Shown piece by piece: positions 1 through 7,181 of a DNA stretch of 18,762 bases. Each line of letters opens with the position of its first letter. Position 1 is the stretch's first letter. Position numbers and translations under genes: made by a program. Source of the stretch: Enterobacteriaceae bacterium UBA3516 (GTDB taxonomy: Bacteria > Pseudomonadota > Gammaproteobacteria > Enterobacterales > Enterobacteriaceae); the NCBI GenBank assembly GCA_002377245.1, contig DFPL01000053.1, positions 1-18,762 of the forward strand. Direction: 5' to 3'. The notes under the pieces were generated by a model that made no database searches, was not told where the DNA came from, and worked only from the letters and a program-made list of their open reading frames with translations.

Positions 1-128
1 ACTCTGGTAACGACAATATCTGCGTACAAATGCTTTTTAATGACAATACAACAGTAAAACTGGAGATCAAAAACCCGGTGATATCCAGCGCCAAGGAACA
101 TGTAATACTCAAATTCAACGCATGTTAG
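1..128 (+). pseudogene. 3' remnant of a second fimbrial adhesin gene, prematurely stopped
   Basis: The first 128 bases align without gaps to bases 1525-1652 of the intact adhesin gene downstream, with about 16 differences (roughly 88% identity). Read in the same frame from base 3 they give 41 residues matching residues 272-312 of that adhesin, then a TAG stop (126-128) where the intact copy has a Tyr codon. The remnant therefore lacks the last ~24 residues, including the terminal beta strand (FMFDYQ in the intact copy) that pilin domains need for chaperone and usher recognition. Thirteen of the 16 differences change the amino acid or create the stop, which suggests decay. The 5' part of the gene lies outside the window, so I cannot say whether it is intact upstream. 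Confidence 0.8.
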
Positions 129-256
129 TCAACGTTGTAATACAGTTGGGCAACGTCATCGAGCGGGAACATCTCGTCATGGATATTCGTCTCCCGCAGG
201 CTGATGCTACCCGGCAATGGCTTCAAGCTGATGATGTTTTGCTTATAGGTCGTTAA
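129..256 (+). pseudogene. Short 3' remnant of an unidentified gene fused to the adhesin fragment
   Basis: Directly after the end of adhesin homology, an open frame runs to a TAA at 254-256. It can be read from an ATG at 122 (44 residues) or an ATG at 179 (25 residues). The C-terminal part (IEREHLVMDIRLPQADATRQ, then WLQADDVLLIGR) looks like genuine protein sequence: it is hydrophilic, has ordinary codon use, and ends in a W-x-x-x-D-x-V-x-L pattern reminiscent of the C-terminal TOBE segment of ABC-transporter ATPases. No ribosome-binding site precedes either ATG. I read it as the tail of a gene whose front was deleted when it was joined to the adhesin remnant. The family assignment is a guess. 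Confidence 0.3.
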
Positions 257-713
257 TATTATTCATTTTCGCCGTCAGATTGCTGAGGGAAGGTGGCGGA
301 AGTGTTAGTAGAAGGGGGGCGGCTATGTATTTTGTTGCTAATAACGCGTTTGCAAATCTAAAAGTTATCAAGGCAGAAGTGTTGCCAATATATTTTATTG
401 AGTGCCACAGTTTAATAAATTAAACTCATGTGGTGTTAATTGCTCCATGAGTGCAAATATATTTTTTTCTTTTTAGTTGGTCTTTTTCTGGTGAATAAAA
501 TTCATTATGACTGTGTTACTTGTTGATTTTACTATTAAAACACAATCGATAATAATCGGTAATTTGATTTTAATATTTATTTCATTCATTCTACACGTCT
601 GCCCATGATCTAATATCATTTATTAGCCTCGTTATTGTATTAAACTCTAGTCATAAACTTTGCAGGCGATAATAAGTTTTATCGGGATTTAATATTTGGC
701 GAGGGGTTGTGTG
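257..713 (+). other. AT-rich intergenic region upstream of the adhesin gene, no gene found
   Basis: About 457 bases, visibly richer in A+T than the rest of the window, with long T and A runs around 455-600. No open frame here looks like a protein; the best is a 32-codon frame at 325-423. The stretch contains the palindrome at 409-426 and a second inverted repeat, ACTCATG (424-430) with CATGAGT (446-452). This composition is typical of H-NS-silenced, horizontally acquired fimbrial DNA, but that is inference. I could not pick a convincing -35/-10 pair for the adhesin gene. Confidence 0.5.
409..426. promoter_or_regulatory. 18-bp palindrome, possible operator
   Basis: AGTTTAAT-AA-ATTAAACT is a perfect 8+8 bp dyad with a 2-base centre. 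It lies about 290 bases before the adhesin start and overlaps the left arm of a further 7-bp inverted repeat (424-430 / 446-452). It has no GC-rich stem and no T tract, so it is not a terminator. A binding site for a dimeric regulator is the simplest reading, but the regulator is unknown and AT-rich DNA produces palindromes by chance. Confidence 0.35.
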
Positions 714-1724
714 ATGAAAGGGATATTCATTTTTTTAAAAATACTACTAATTACTTTTTTACTTACGCCAGTAAGCGCCTTGGCCCTGGATTGTGACCCT
801 ACCCCCGGTAGTAGTTTTACTTTGAATAACGCCCCTCAGTATGTAATCAATCAGCAGGTTTCAATTGGCCCCATTGACAAAAATACCCTGCAAATAGAGG
901 TTGCGGATCTGAATAAAATAATAAAATGCACTGGTGGTGCAGGTAATTTTTACCGCAATGCGTTCAAGGTCGATGGTAGTGGGTTAACATTGTCATCTAC
1001 ACGTGTAGAGCAACTGGGTTTTGGATTATATTTAAACGACGAAAATGGAGTGGCTCATACAGCACCAGCAAATAATGTCTGCGTGGCGCCAGATGTAAAC
1101 TGTAATTATAATTATGCTGATACTAATAATAACCCCATTCCATTTTATGGTAAAGTCCTGTTAAAGAGAGCATCTGGCGCTGGTAACTGGAGCTCAGATG
1201 ATAAAATACCCGCTGGCACTGAAATTGCGCGATTACAAACCTATTATAGATCTCAGACACTTTGGTATCCTAGTCTCACATGGATATTCATCCTTAAAGA
1301 TGATCTTGTTCCTCCCGATTATACCTGCAATATCACCCAATACGATAAAAGCGTCACATTACCAAATGTCAGCCGTACTGCTTTGCAGAACCACGGCAAC
1401 GGTCGTTACCCCGATGTTAAAAAGGAGTTTCAGTTTGCGCTTAACTGTGACGCCTCAACGGCGGTGTCTGTCACCTTTGAAGGCGATGTGCTGAACGGCA
1501 CCGATAATGTTCTCAAAAATGCCTACTCTGGTAACGACAATATCGGCGTACAAATGCTTTTTAGTGACAATACGCCGGTGAAACTGGAGACCAAATACCC
1601 GGTGATATCCAGCGCCCAGGAAAATGAAATACTCAAACTTAACGCTTATTACTATTACAAAGGGGGTGATGTTGGCGCTGGACCCATCAAAGCCAACACC
1701 ACGTTTATGTTTGATTATCAGTAA
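714..1724 (+). CDS. Two-domain fimbrial tip adhesin (FimH-like)
   Basis: A 336-residue secreted protein with a signal peptide (residues 1-24, hydrophobic core IFIFLKILLITFLLTPV, ending SALA). The N-terminal receptor-type domain (about 25-200) has Cys27, Cys72, Cys123 and Cys130. The C-terminal pilin domain (about 203-336) has the Cys205/Cys245 pair and ends in the alternating aromatic strand FMFDYQ, expected of a subunit handled by a periplasmic chaperone and outer-membrane usher. This layout is that of tip adhesins of chaperone-usher pili. I chose the ATG at 714 because AGGGG sits 7 bases upstream and the signal peptide starts there; an in-frame TTG at 696 would add six residues. No chaperone, usher or major pilin gene is in the window, so it is either the last gene of an operon lying upstream or an orphan. 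The receptor is unknown. The first half is clearly more AT-rich than the pilin half. Confidence 0.8.
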   Translation: MKGIFIFLKILLITFLLTPVSALALDCDPTPGSSFTLNNAPQYVINQQVSIGPIDKNTLQIEVADLNKIIKCTGGAGNFYRNAFKVDGSGLTLSSTRVEQLGFGLYLNDENGVAHTAPANNVCVAPDVNCNYNYADTNNNPIPFYGKVLLKRASGAGNWSSDDKIPAGTEIARLQTYYRSQTLWYPSLTWIFILKDDLVPPDYTCNITQYDKSVTLPNVSRTALQNHGNGRYPDVKKEFQFALNCDASTAVSVTFEGDVLNGTDNVLKNAYSGNDNIGVQMLFSDNTPVKLETKYPVISSAQENEILKLNAYYYYKGGDVGAGPIKANTTFMFDYQ

Positions 1725-1776
1725 ACCTCACCCTCGCTTTTATTGGTAGCTGATTCACCGTGGCCAGCACTACTCA

Positions 1777-1810
1777 CCTTTTCTGGAGCACGTCTCTGCC
1801 CCAGAAAAGG
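1777..1810 (+). terminator. Perfect 10-bp inverted repeat after the adhesin gene
   Basis: CCTTTTCTGG (1777-1786) and CCAGAAAAGG (1801-1810) are exact reverse complements separated by 14 bases, about 50 bases after the adhesin stop. There is no proper T tract afterwards (GCATTTCGCC follows), so it is a poor intrinsic terminator. It may stabilise the mRNA 3' end or mark an insertion boundary. Confidence 0.35.
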
Positions 1811-1885
1811 GCATTTCGCCCCAAAATGTAGCGCTCATCATCGATAAATTTCGCAGACGATCACAGATCCAGAATTATATTTCTC

Positions 1886-2032
1886 TTGTGCATAATATTT
1901 CTTTTTTATCCCGCCATTAATCACTCGCTTGCTAAAATTATTCACTTTTTATGCATTATATGTGAATAGCGACAGGTTTTAAGTTATTGATATTTCGTGT
2001 TCACCTTCGATTTATGCATTTTCAAGGCTGGC
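1886..2032 (+). promoter_or_regulatory. astC upstream control region with ARG-box-like half-sites
   Basis: The AT-rich DNA before the sigma-54 element contains ATTATTCA (1937-1944), TGTGAATA (1961-1968) and two copies of TTTATGCATT (1948-1957 and 2011-2020). These resemble half-sites of the ArgR consensus (TGAAT, four A/T, ATTCA), though none is a full match; GTGAATACTCAT at 2064-2075 is similar. ArgR and NtrC are known regulators of astC in E. coli. I see no perfect NtrC dyad. The region is assigned mainly by position and the known regulation of the operon. Confidence 0.35.
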
Positions 2033-2048
2033 TGGCATGCCTTGTGCA
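2033..2048 (+). promoter_or_regulatory. Sigma-54 (-24/-12) promoter of the ast operon
   Basis: TGGCATGCCTTGTGCA matches the TGGCAC-N5-TTGCA consensus with the invariant GG (2034-2035) and GC (2046-2047) at the correct 10-base separation. A transcript would start near 2058-2060, leaving a leader of about 60 bases before astC. Sigma-54/NtrC control under nitrogen limitation is established for astC in E. coli. Confidence 0.8.
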
Positions 2049-2121
2049 ATATACATTTACAGCGTGAATACTCATATTTATTAACAAATAAACAACCAAT
2101 CATTTACCGGAAGAGGTCGCT

Positions 2122-3342
2122 ATGTCTCACTCAATTACGCGTGAAAATTTTGATGAATGGATGATGCCCGTTTACGCGCCAGCGCCTTTTATTCCGGTTC
2201 GCGGCGAAGGCTCGCGGTTATGGGATCAGCAGGGCAAAGAGTATATCGACTTTGCCGGCGGGATTGCGGTGAATGCCTTGGGGCATGCACACCCGACCTT
2301 GTGCAAGGTGCTGAACGAGCAGGCTTCACGCTTCTGGCATACCGGTAACGGTTATACCAATGAACCGGCTCTGCGTCTGGCAAAACGCCTGATTGATGCC
2401 ACCTTCGCCGATCGCGTCTTTTTCTGTAATTCTGGCGCAGAGGCCAACGAAGCCGCCCTCAAGCTGGCGCGTAAATATGCTCATGACCACGCGGGCCCGC
2501 AAAAGAGCGGCATTGTCGCGTTCAAAAATGCGTTTCATGGCCGCACGCTTTTCACCGTCAGTGCGGGCGGGCAACCGGCATACTCAAAAGATTTCGCCCC
2601 ATTACCTCCTGAGATTCAGCACGCCCAGTACAACGATCTTGCTTCTGCCAGCGCGCTGATTAATGACAACACCTGTGCGGTGATCGTTGAGCCCATGCAG
2701 GGAGAAGGGGGCGTGGTTCCCGCGCACAAAGCGTTCCTGCAGGGGCTACGAGAATTATGCGACAGGCACAATGCGCTGTTGATTTTTGATGAGGTGCAGA
2801 CCGGGGTCGGGCGTACCGGTGAGCTTTATGCCTATATGCACTATGGCGTGACGCCAGATGTTCTGAGTACCGCGAAGGCACTCGGCGGCGGCTTCCCGGT
2901 CGCTGCCATGTTAGCGACAGAAAAATGTGCCAGCGTGATGACGGTTGGCACGCACGGCACCACCTACGGCGGGAACCCGCTGGCGTCTGTAGTTGCGGGT
3001 GCGGTACTGGATATGGTTAACACTCCAGACATGCTGAATGGCGTGAAGCAGCGTCATGCATGGTTTACCGAACAACTGCAGGCCATAAATAGCCGTTTAA
3101 ACCTGTTTCAGGAAATTCGTGGTTTGGGTTTGCTGATCGGCTGTGAGCTTAAAGCGGAATATGCTGGTAAAGCGAAACAGATTTCTCAGCTCGCGGCGAC
3201 GGAAGGGGTCATGGTGCTGATTGCCGGGGGCAATGTCATGCGCTTTGCGCCTGCGCTCAACATTACCCAGGATGAGGTCTCGCGTGGTCTGGCACGTTTC
3301 GCCACCGCCTGCGATAAATTCCTTGCGGGGTGCCCATCATGA
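2122..3342 (+). CDS. astC: Succinylornithine transaminase
   Basis: A 406-residue cytosolic class-III PLP aminotransferase. It converts N2-succinylornithine plus 2-oxoglutarate to N-succinylglutamate semialdehyde plus glutamate, the third step of the AST pathway. Visible motifs are NSGAEANE (103-110, phosphate binding), FHGRT (138-142), FDEVQTGVGRTG (222-233, Asp223 contacting the PLP pyridine) and the Schiff-base Lys252 in STAKALGGGF. The length equals the E. coli enzyme. The start has GAAGAGG a few bases upstream. The gene is first in the operon behind the sigma-54 promoter, and its stop overlaps the astA start. The paralog argD is very similar, but the operon context decides for astC. Confidence 0.97.
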   Translation: MSHSITRENFDEWMMPVYAPAPFIPVRGEGSRLWDQQGKEYIDFAGGIAVNALGHAHPTLCKVLNEQASRFWHTGNGYTNEPALRLAKRLIDATFADRVFFCNSGAEANEAALKLARKYAHDHAGPQKSGIVAFKNAFHGRTLFTVSAGGQPAYSKDFAPLPPEIQHAQYNDLASASALINDNTCAVIVEPMQGEGGVVPAHKAFLQGLRELCDRHNALLIFDEVQTGVGRTGELYAYMHYGVTPDVLSTAKALGGGFPVAAMLATEKCASVMTVGTHGTTYGGNPLASVVAGAVLDMVNTPDMLNGVKQRHAWFTEQLQAINSRLNLFQEIRGLGLLIGCELKAEYAGKAKQISQLAATEGVMVLIAGGNVMRFAPALNITQDEVSRGLARFATACDKFLAGCPS

Positions 3343-4373
3343 TGGTCATCCGTCCTGTCGAACGCACGGATTTGCCCGCACTGATGGCGCTGGCCGGGAA
3401 AACCGGCGGTGGCCTGACGTCACTCCCGGTGGATGAAGCCACGCTTTCAGAGCGCATCGAACGGGCCCTGAAAACCTGGCAGGGCGAATTGCCGAAAAGT
3501 GAACAGGGTTACGTTTTTGTGCTGGAGTCCGTTGAGCGCGGTGAGGTTGCCGGTATCTGTGCGATAGAGGTGGCCGTGGGGCTTAACGATCCCTGGTATA
3601 ACTACCGGGTCGGTACGCTGGTGCACGCGTCGAAAGAGCTGAATGTCTATAATGCCTTACCCACGCTGTTTCTCAGTAACGATCATACCGGCAGCAGTGA
3701 ACTTTGTACGCTGTTCCTCGACCCGGCGTGGCGTAAAGAGGGGAATGGCTACCTGCTGTCTAAGTCGCGTTTTCTGTTTATGGCTGCCTTTCGCGACCGC
3801 TTTAATGAAAAAGTGGTCGCAGAAATGCGCGGTGTTATTGATGAAACCGGCTATTCCCCCTTCTGGGACAGCCTGGGCAAGCGTTTTTTCTCCATGGAAT
3901 TCAGTCGTGCCGATTACCTGTGCGGCACCGGGCAAAAGGCATTTATCGCTGAGCTGATGCCTAAGCACCCCATCTATACCGATTTTCTCTCCCCTGAGGC
4001 ACAAGCGGTCATTGGCGAAGTGCATCCGCAAACGGCACCTGCCCGGGCGGTGCTGGAAAAAGAGGGGTTTCGCTATCGTAACTATGTCGACATTTTCGAT
4101 GGCGGCCCAACGCTGGAATGCGACATAGATCATGTCAGGGCGATCCGCAAAAGCCGACTGGTGGAGGTCGTTGAGGGGCAAAGCGCGCCCGGAGAATGGC
4201 CTGCCTGTATTGTGGCTAACGAGCAGTATCACCAGTTCAGAGCCATGCTTATCAATGTGGACCCGAATATCGAGCGGCTGGTGCTGAGCGCCGCACAACT
4301 TGATGCACTGAAATGCAAAGCCGGTGATCCCGTACGTCTGGTTCGCCTGTGCGCAGAGGAGAAAAAATCATGA
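3339..4373 (+). CDS. astA: Arginine N-succinyltransferase
   Basis: A 344-residue enzyme that transfers succinyl from succinyl-CoA to the alpha-amino group of arginine, the first step of the AST pathway. The start MMVIRPVERTDLPALM and length match E. coli AstA. Conserved blocks include KTGGGLTSLP near the N-terminus, LNDPWYNYRVGTLVHAS, LCTLFLDPAWRKEGNGYLLS and LVRLCAEEK at the C-terminus; the fold is acetyltransferase-like. I chose the ATG at 3339, which overlaps the astC stop as ATGA and implies translational coupling; an ATG at 3342 is adjacent, and an in-frame GTG at 3330 has no support. No anomalies seen. Confidence 0.97.
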   Translation: MMVIRPVERTDLPALMALAGKTGGGLTSLPVDEATLSERIERALKTWQGELPKSEQGYVFVLESVERGEVAGICAIEVAVGLNDPWYNYRVGTLVHASKELNVYNALPTLFLSNDHTGSSELCTLFLDPAWRKEGNGYLLSKSRFLFMAAFRDRFNEKVVAEMRGVIDETGYSPFWDSLGKRFFSMEFSRADYLCGTGQKAFIAELMPKHPIYTDFLSPEAQAVIGEVHPQTAPARAVLEKEGFRYRNYVDIFDGGPTLECDIDHVRAIRKSRLVEVVEGQSAPGEWPACIVANEQYHQFRAMLINVDPNIERLVLSAAQLDALKCKAGDPVRLVRLCAEEKKS

Positions 4374-5848
4374 ACCAATGGATAAATGGCGAGTGGGTTG
4401 CGGGTCAGGGCGCGCGTCGAATCAAAACCAATCCGGTCACGCATGAAGCGTTATGGCACGGGTATGATGCCAGTGCCGCTCAGGTTGATGCAGCGTATCA
4501 GGCCGCGCGTGCGGCATTCCCGGCGTGGGCAAAGTACGGCTTTACTCAGCGCCAAAGTATTGTCGAAAAATTTGCCGCCTTGCTGGAGGCCAACAAAACT
4601 GCGCTGACGGAAGTGATTGCGCGTGAAACCGGCAAGCCGCGCTGGGAAGCGGCCACCGAAGTCACTGCGATGATGAATAAGGCCACCATTTCAGTCAAAG
4701 CGTATCACGCGCGCACGGGGGTTCATCATACCGATATGCCGGATGGCGCGGCGACGCTTCGCCACCGCCCGCATGGCGTACTGGCCGTATTTGGCCCTTA
4801 TAACTTCCCCGGTCACTTGCCCAATGGGCACATTATTCCGGCGCTATTGGCGGGGAACACCCTGATATTCAAACCCAGCGAGTTGACGCCGTGGACAGGT
4901 GAAACGGTGATGAAATTATGGGAGCAGGCCGGGTTACCGCCGGGTGTGCTTAATCTGGTGCAGGGCGGACGGGAAACCGGTCAGGCGCTGAGTGCGCTGC
5001 CCGGCATCGACGGTCTCCTGTTTACCGGCAGCGCGGGCACGGGGTATCAGCTTCATCGTCAACTCGCCGGGCAGCCGGAGAAAATTCTGGCACTGGAAAT
5101 GGGCGGCAATAATCCGTTAATTGTGGACGATCCGGCGGATATTGATGCAGCCGTCCATCTGACAATTCAGTCTGCCTTTATCACAGCGGGGCAGCGCTGT
5201 ACCTGCGCCAGACGTCTGTTGGTCAAACGTGGCGAGGCGGGAGATGCGTTTCTTGCGAGACTCACCGAGGTGTCGGCAACACTGATACCTGGCAGTTGGG
5301 ATGCGGAGCCGCAGCCGTTTTTCGGGGGGCTTACCTCGGTACAGGCCGCACTGCAGGTCTATGAGGCATGGCAGGCCCATGTGGAGCGGGGGGGACTTAC
5401 GCTGCTGGAACCACGGCTGCAGCAGGCGGGCACTTCGCTGCTCAGCCCCGGTATTGTCGACATGACCGGGGTGCAAAACGTGCCAGATGAAGAGGTGTTT
5501 GGCCCACTGTTATGCGTCTGGCGTTATGACGAATTTGATGAAGCCGTCATGCTTGCCAATAGCACGCGTTATGGTCTGGCCTGCGGATTAATCTCGCCTG
5601 AGCGAGACCGTTTCGACCAGCTCCTTCTCGAAGCCCGCGCTGGCATTGTGAACTGGAATAAACCGCTGACTGGGGCTGCCAGTACCGCGCCGTTTGGCGG
5701 CATCGGTGCCTCTGGTAATCATCGACCCAGCGCCTGGTATGCGGCCGATTACTGCGCCTGGCCGATGGCCAGTCTCGAAACCCCTGAACTGGTCTTACCG
5801 GCCACGCTCAGTCCGGGTCTGGACTTCAGCCGGGAGAATACTCTATGA
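4370..5848 (+). CDS. astD: N-succinylglutamate 5-semialdehyde dehydrogenase
   Basis: A 492-residue NAD-dependent aldehyde dehydrogenase that oxidises N-succinylglutamate semialdehyde to N-succinylglutamate, step four of the AST pathway. Catalytic residues are visible: Asn145 in FGPYNFPGHLP, Glu243 in LEMGGNNP and the nucleophile Cys277 in GQRCTC. The segment FTGSAGTG (218-225) is the usual NAD-binding turn of the family. The length equals E. coli AstD. The start is the ATG at 4370, overlapping the astA stop (ATGA) with GAGGAG upstream; the frame is open for seven more codons but that would run deep into astA. Confidence 0.97.
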   Translation: MNQWINGEWVAGQGARRIKTNPVTHEALWHGYDASAAQVDAAYQAARAAFPAWAKYGFTQRQSIVEKFAALLEANKTALTEVIARETGKPRWEAATEVTAMMNKATISVKAYHARTGVHHTDMPDGAATLRHRPHGVLAVFGPYNFPGHLPNGHIIPALLAGNTLIFKPSELTPWTGETVMKLWEQAGLPPGVLNLVQGGRETGQALSALPGIDGLLFTGSAGTGYQLHRQLAGQPEKILALEMGGNNPLIVDDPADIDAAVHLTIQSAFITAGQRCTCARRLLVKRGEAGDAFLARLTEVSATLIPGSWDAEPQPFFGGLTSVQAALQVYEAWQAHVERGGLTLLEPRLQQAGTSLLSPGIVDMTGVQNVPDEEVFGPLLCVWRYDEFDEAVMLANSTRYGLACGLISPERDRFDQLLLEARAGIVNWNKPLTGAASTAPFGGIGASGNHRPSAWYAADYCAWPMASLETPELVLPATLSPGLDFSRENTL

Positions 5849-7170
5849 AAGCGCGGGAGGTGAATTTTGATGGTCTGGTCGGCCCAACTCACCACTACGC
5901 CGGGCTGTCATTTGGTAATGAAGCGTCGACAAAACACCGCGATAACCTTTCTAACCCTCGTCTGGCGGCAAAACAGGGTTTGCTGAAAATGAAGGCGCTT
6001 TCCGACGCCGGTTTCCCCCAGGCGGTGATCCCGCCGCAGGAACGCCCCCACGTGAATGTGCTGCGTCAGCTCGGTTTTAGCGGCAGTGATGAGCACGTTG
6101 TAGAAAAAGCGGCCACCCAGGCACCGCAATTGCTTTCAGCCGTGAGTTCGGCTTCATCGATGTGGGTCGCCAATGCGGCGACGGTGTGCCCCTCTGCGGA
6201 TGCGCTGGACGGTAAAGTGCATCTGACCGTCGCCAACCTGAATAATAAGTTTCATCGTTCGATTGAAGCCCCCACCACCGAAGCGGTGCTGCGGGCCATT
6301 TTTAGTGATAGCCGGACGTTTTCTGTGCATTCCGCGTTGCCTCAGGTGGCGATGCTGGGCGATGAAGGCGCGGCGAACCATAACCGATTGGGTGGTGAGT
6401 ACGGCGACCCTGGGGTGCAGATGTTTGTTTACGGGCGCGAAGAGGGGGGCAGTGCGGCGCCGGGGCGGTATCCGGCGAGACAAACTCTGGAGGCCAGTCA
6501 GGCCATCGCAAGACTTAATCAGGTCAATCCACGGCAGGTGGTATTCGCGCAGCAAAACCCTGCGGTGATCGATCAGGGTGTTTTCCATAATGACGTTATC
6601 GCCGTTTCAAACCGGCAGGTGCTTTTCTGCCATGAACTGGCGTTCGTGCAACAGCAACGTTTACTGGCGAACCTGCGTGCGCGCGTCCCCGGTTTTATGG
6701 CGCTGGAAGTGCCTGATGCGGAGGTATCCGTCGCGGATGCGGTTGAAACCTACCTTTTCAACAGCCAACTGCTGAGCCGTGAAGATGGCAGCATGATGCT
6801 GGTGTTGCCACAGGAGTCGCGCGAACATCCCGGCGTCTGGCGCTACCTGAATAGCCTGCTTGCCCAGGATAATCCCATCAGCGAACTCAACGTGTTCGAT
6901 TTACGTGAAAGCATGTCCAATGGAGGCGGCCCGGCCTGCTTACGCCTGCGCGTGGTGCTCACCGAGGCGGAGCAGCGAGCCGTGAATCCGGCGGTCATGA
7001 TGAACGACGCGTTATTTCATGCCCTTGACGCCTGGGTTGACCGTTACTATCGCGATAGATTGCAGCAAAGCGATCTGGCCGACCCGCTGTTACTACGGGA
7101 AAGCCGGGAAGCACTCGATAGCCTTACGCAGCTTTTGCGGCTGGGGTCCGTTTACCCCTTCCAGTTGTAA
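5845..7170 (+). CDS. astB: N-succinylarginine dihydrolase
   Basis: A 441-residue enzyme of the amidinotransferase (pentein) fold. It hydrolyses N2-succinylarginine to N2-succinylornithine, CO2 and two ammonia, the nitrogen-releasing second step of the pathway. The catalytic triad known from the E. coli structure is present at identical numbering: Glu174 (in LGDEGAANHN), His248 (in GVFHND) and Cys365 (in GGGPACLRLRV). It is a few residues shorter than the E. coli protein, the difference lying at the C-terminus. The ATG at 5845 overlaps the astD stop (ATGA). Confidence 0.97.
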   Translation: MKAREVNFDGLVGPTHHYAGLSFGNEASTKHRDNLSNPRLAAKQGLLKMKALSDAGFPQAVIPPQERPHVNVLRQLGFSGSDEHVVEKAATQAPQLLSAVSSASSMWVANAATVCPSADALDGKVHLTVANLNNKFHRSIEAPTTEAVLRAIFSDSRTFSVHSALPQVAMLGDEGAANHNRLGGEYGDPGVQMFVYGREEGGSAAPGRYPARQTLEASQAIARLNQVNPRQVVFAQQNPAVIDQGVFHNDVIAVSNRQVLFCHELAFVQQQRLLANLRARVPGFMALEVPDAEVSVADAVETYLFNSQLLSREDGSMMLVLPQESREHPGVWRYLNSLLAQDNPISELNVFDLRESMSNGGGPACLRLRVVLTEAEQRAVNPAVMMNDALFHALDAWVDRYYRDRLQQSDLADPLLLRESREALDSLTQLLRLGSVYPFQL

Positions 7171-7181
7171 CAGGAGGTTGT

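Noticed and set aside
325..423. 32-codon frame in the AT-rich region with a purine-rich stretch before its ATG
   Set aside because: Short, no recognisable domain, composition like its surroundings, and the purine run (GAAGGGGGGCGG) is poorly spaced.
424..452. Inverted repeat ACTCATG/CATGAGT as a fim-type invertible switch
   Set aside because: Arms are only 15 bases apart, far too close for a phase-switch segment, and no recombinase gene is in the window.
1198..1494. 98-residue frame inside the adhesin gene
   Set aside because: Same strand, other frame of a gene with a clear product; no signal of its own.
3657..4298. 213-residue minus-strand frame antisense to astA
   Set aside because: Long antisense frames are common in GC-balanced coding DNA; the sense protein is fully conserved and the antisense translation has no recognisable motif.
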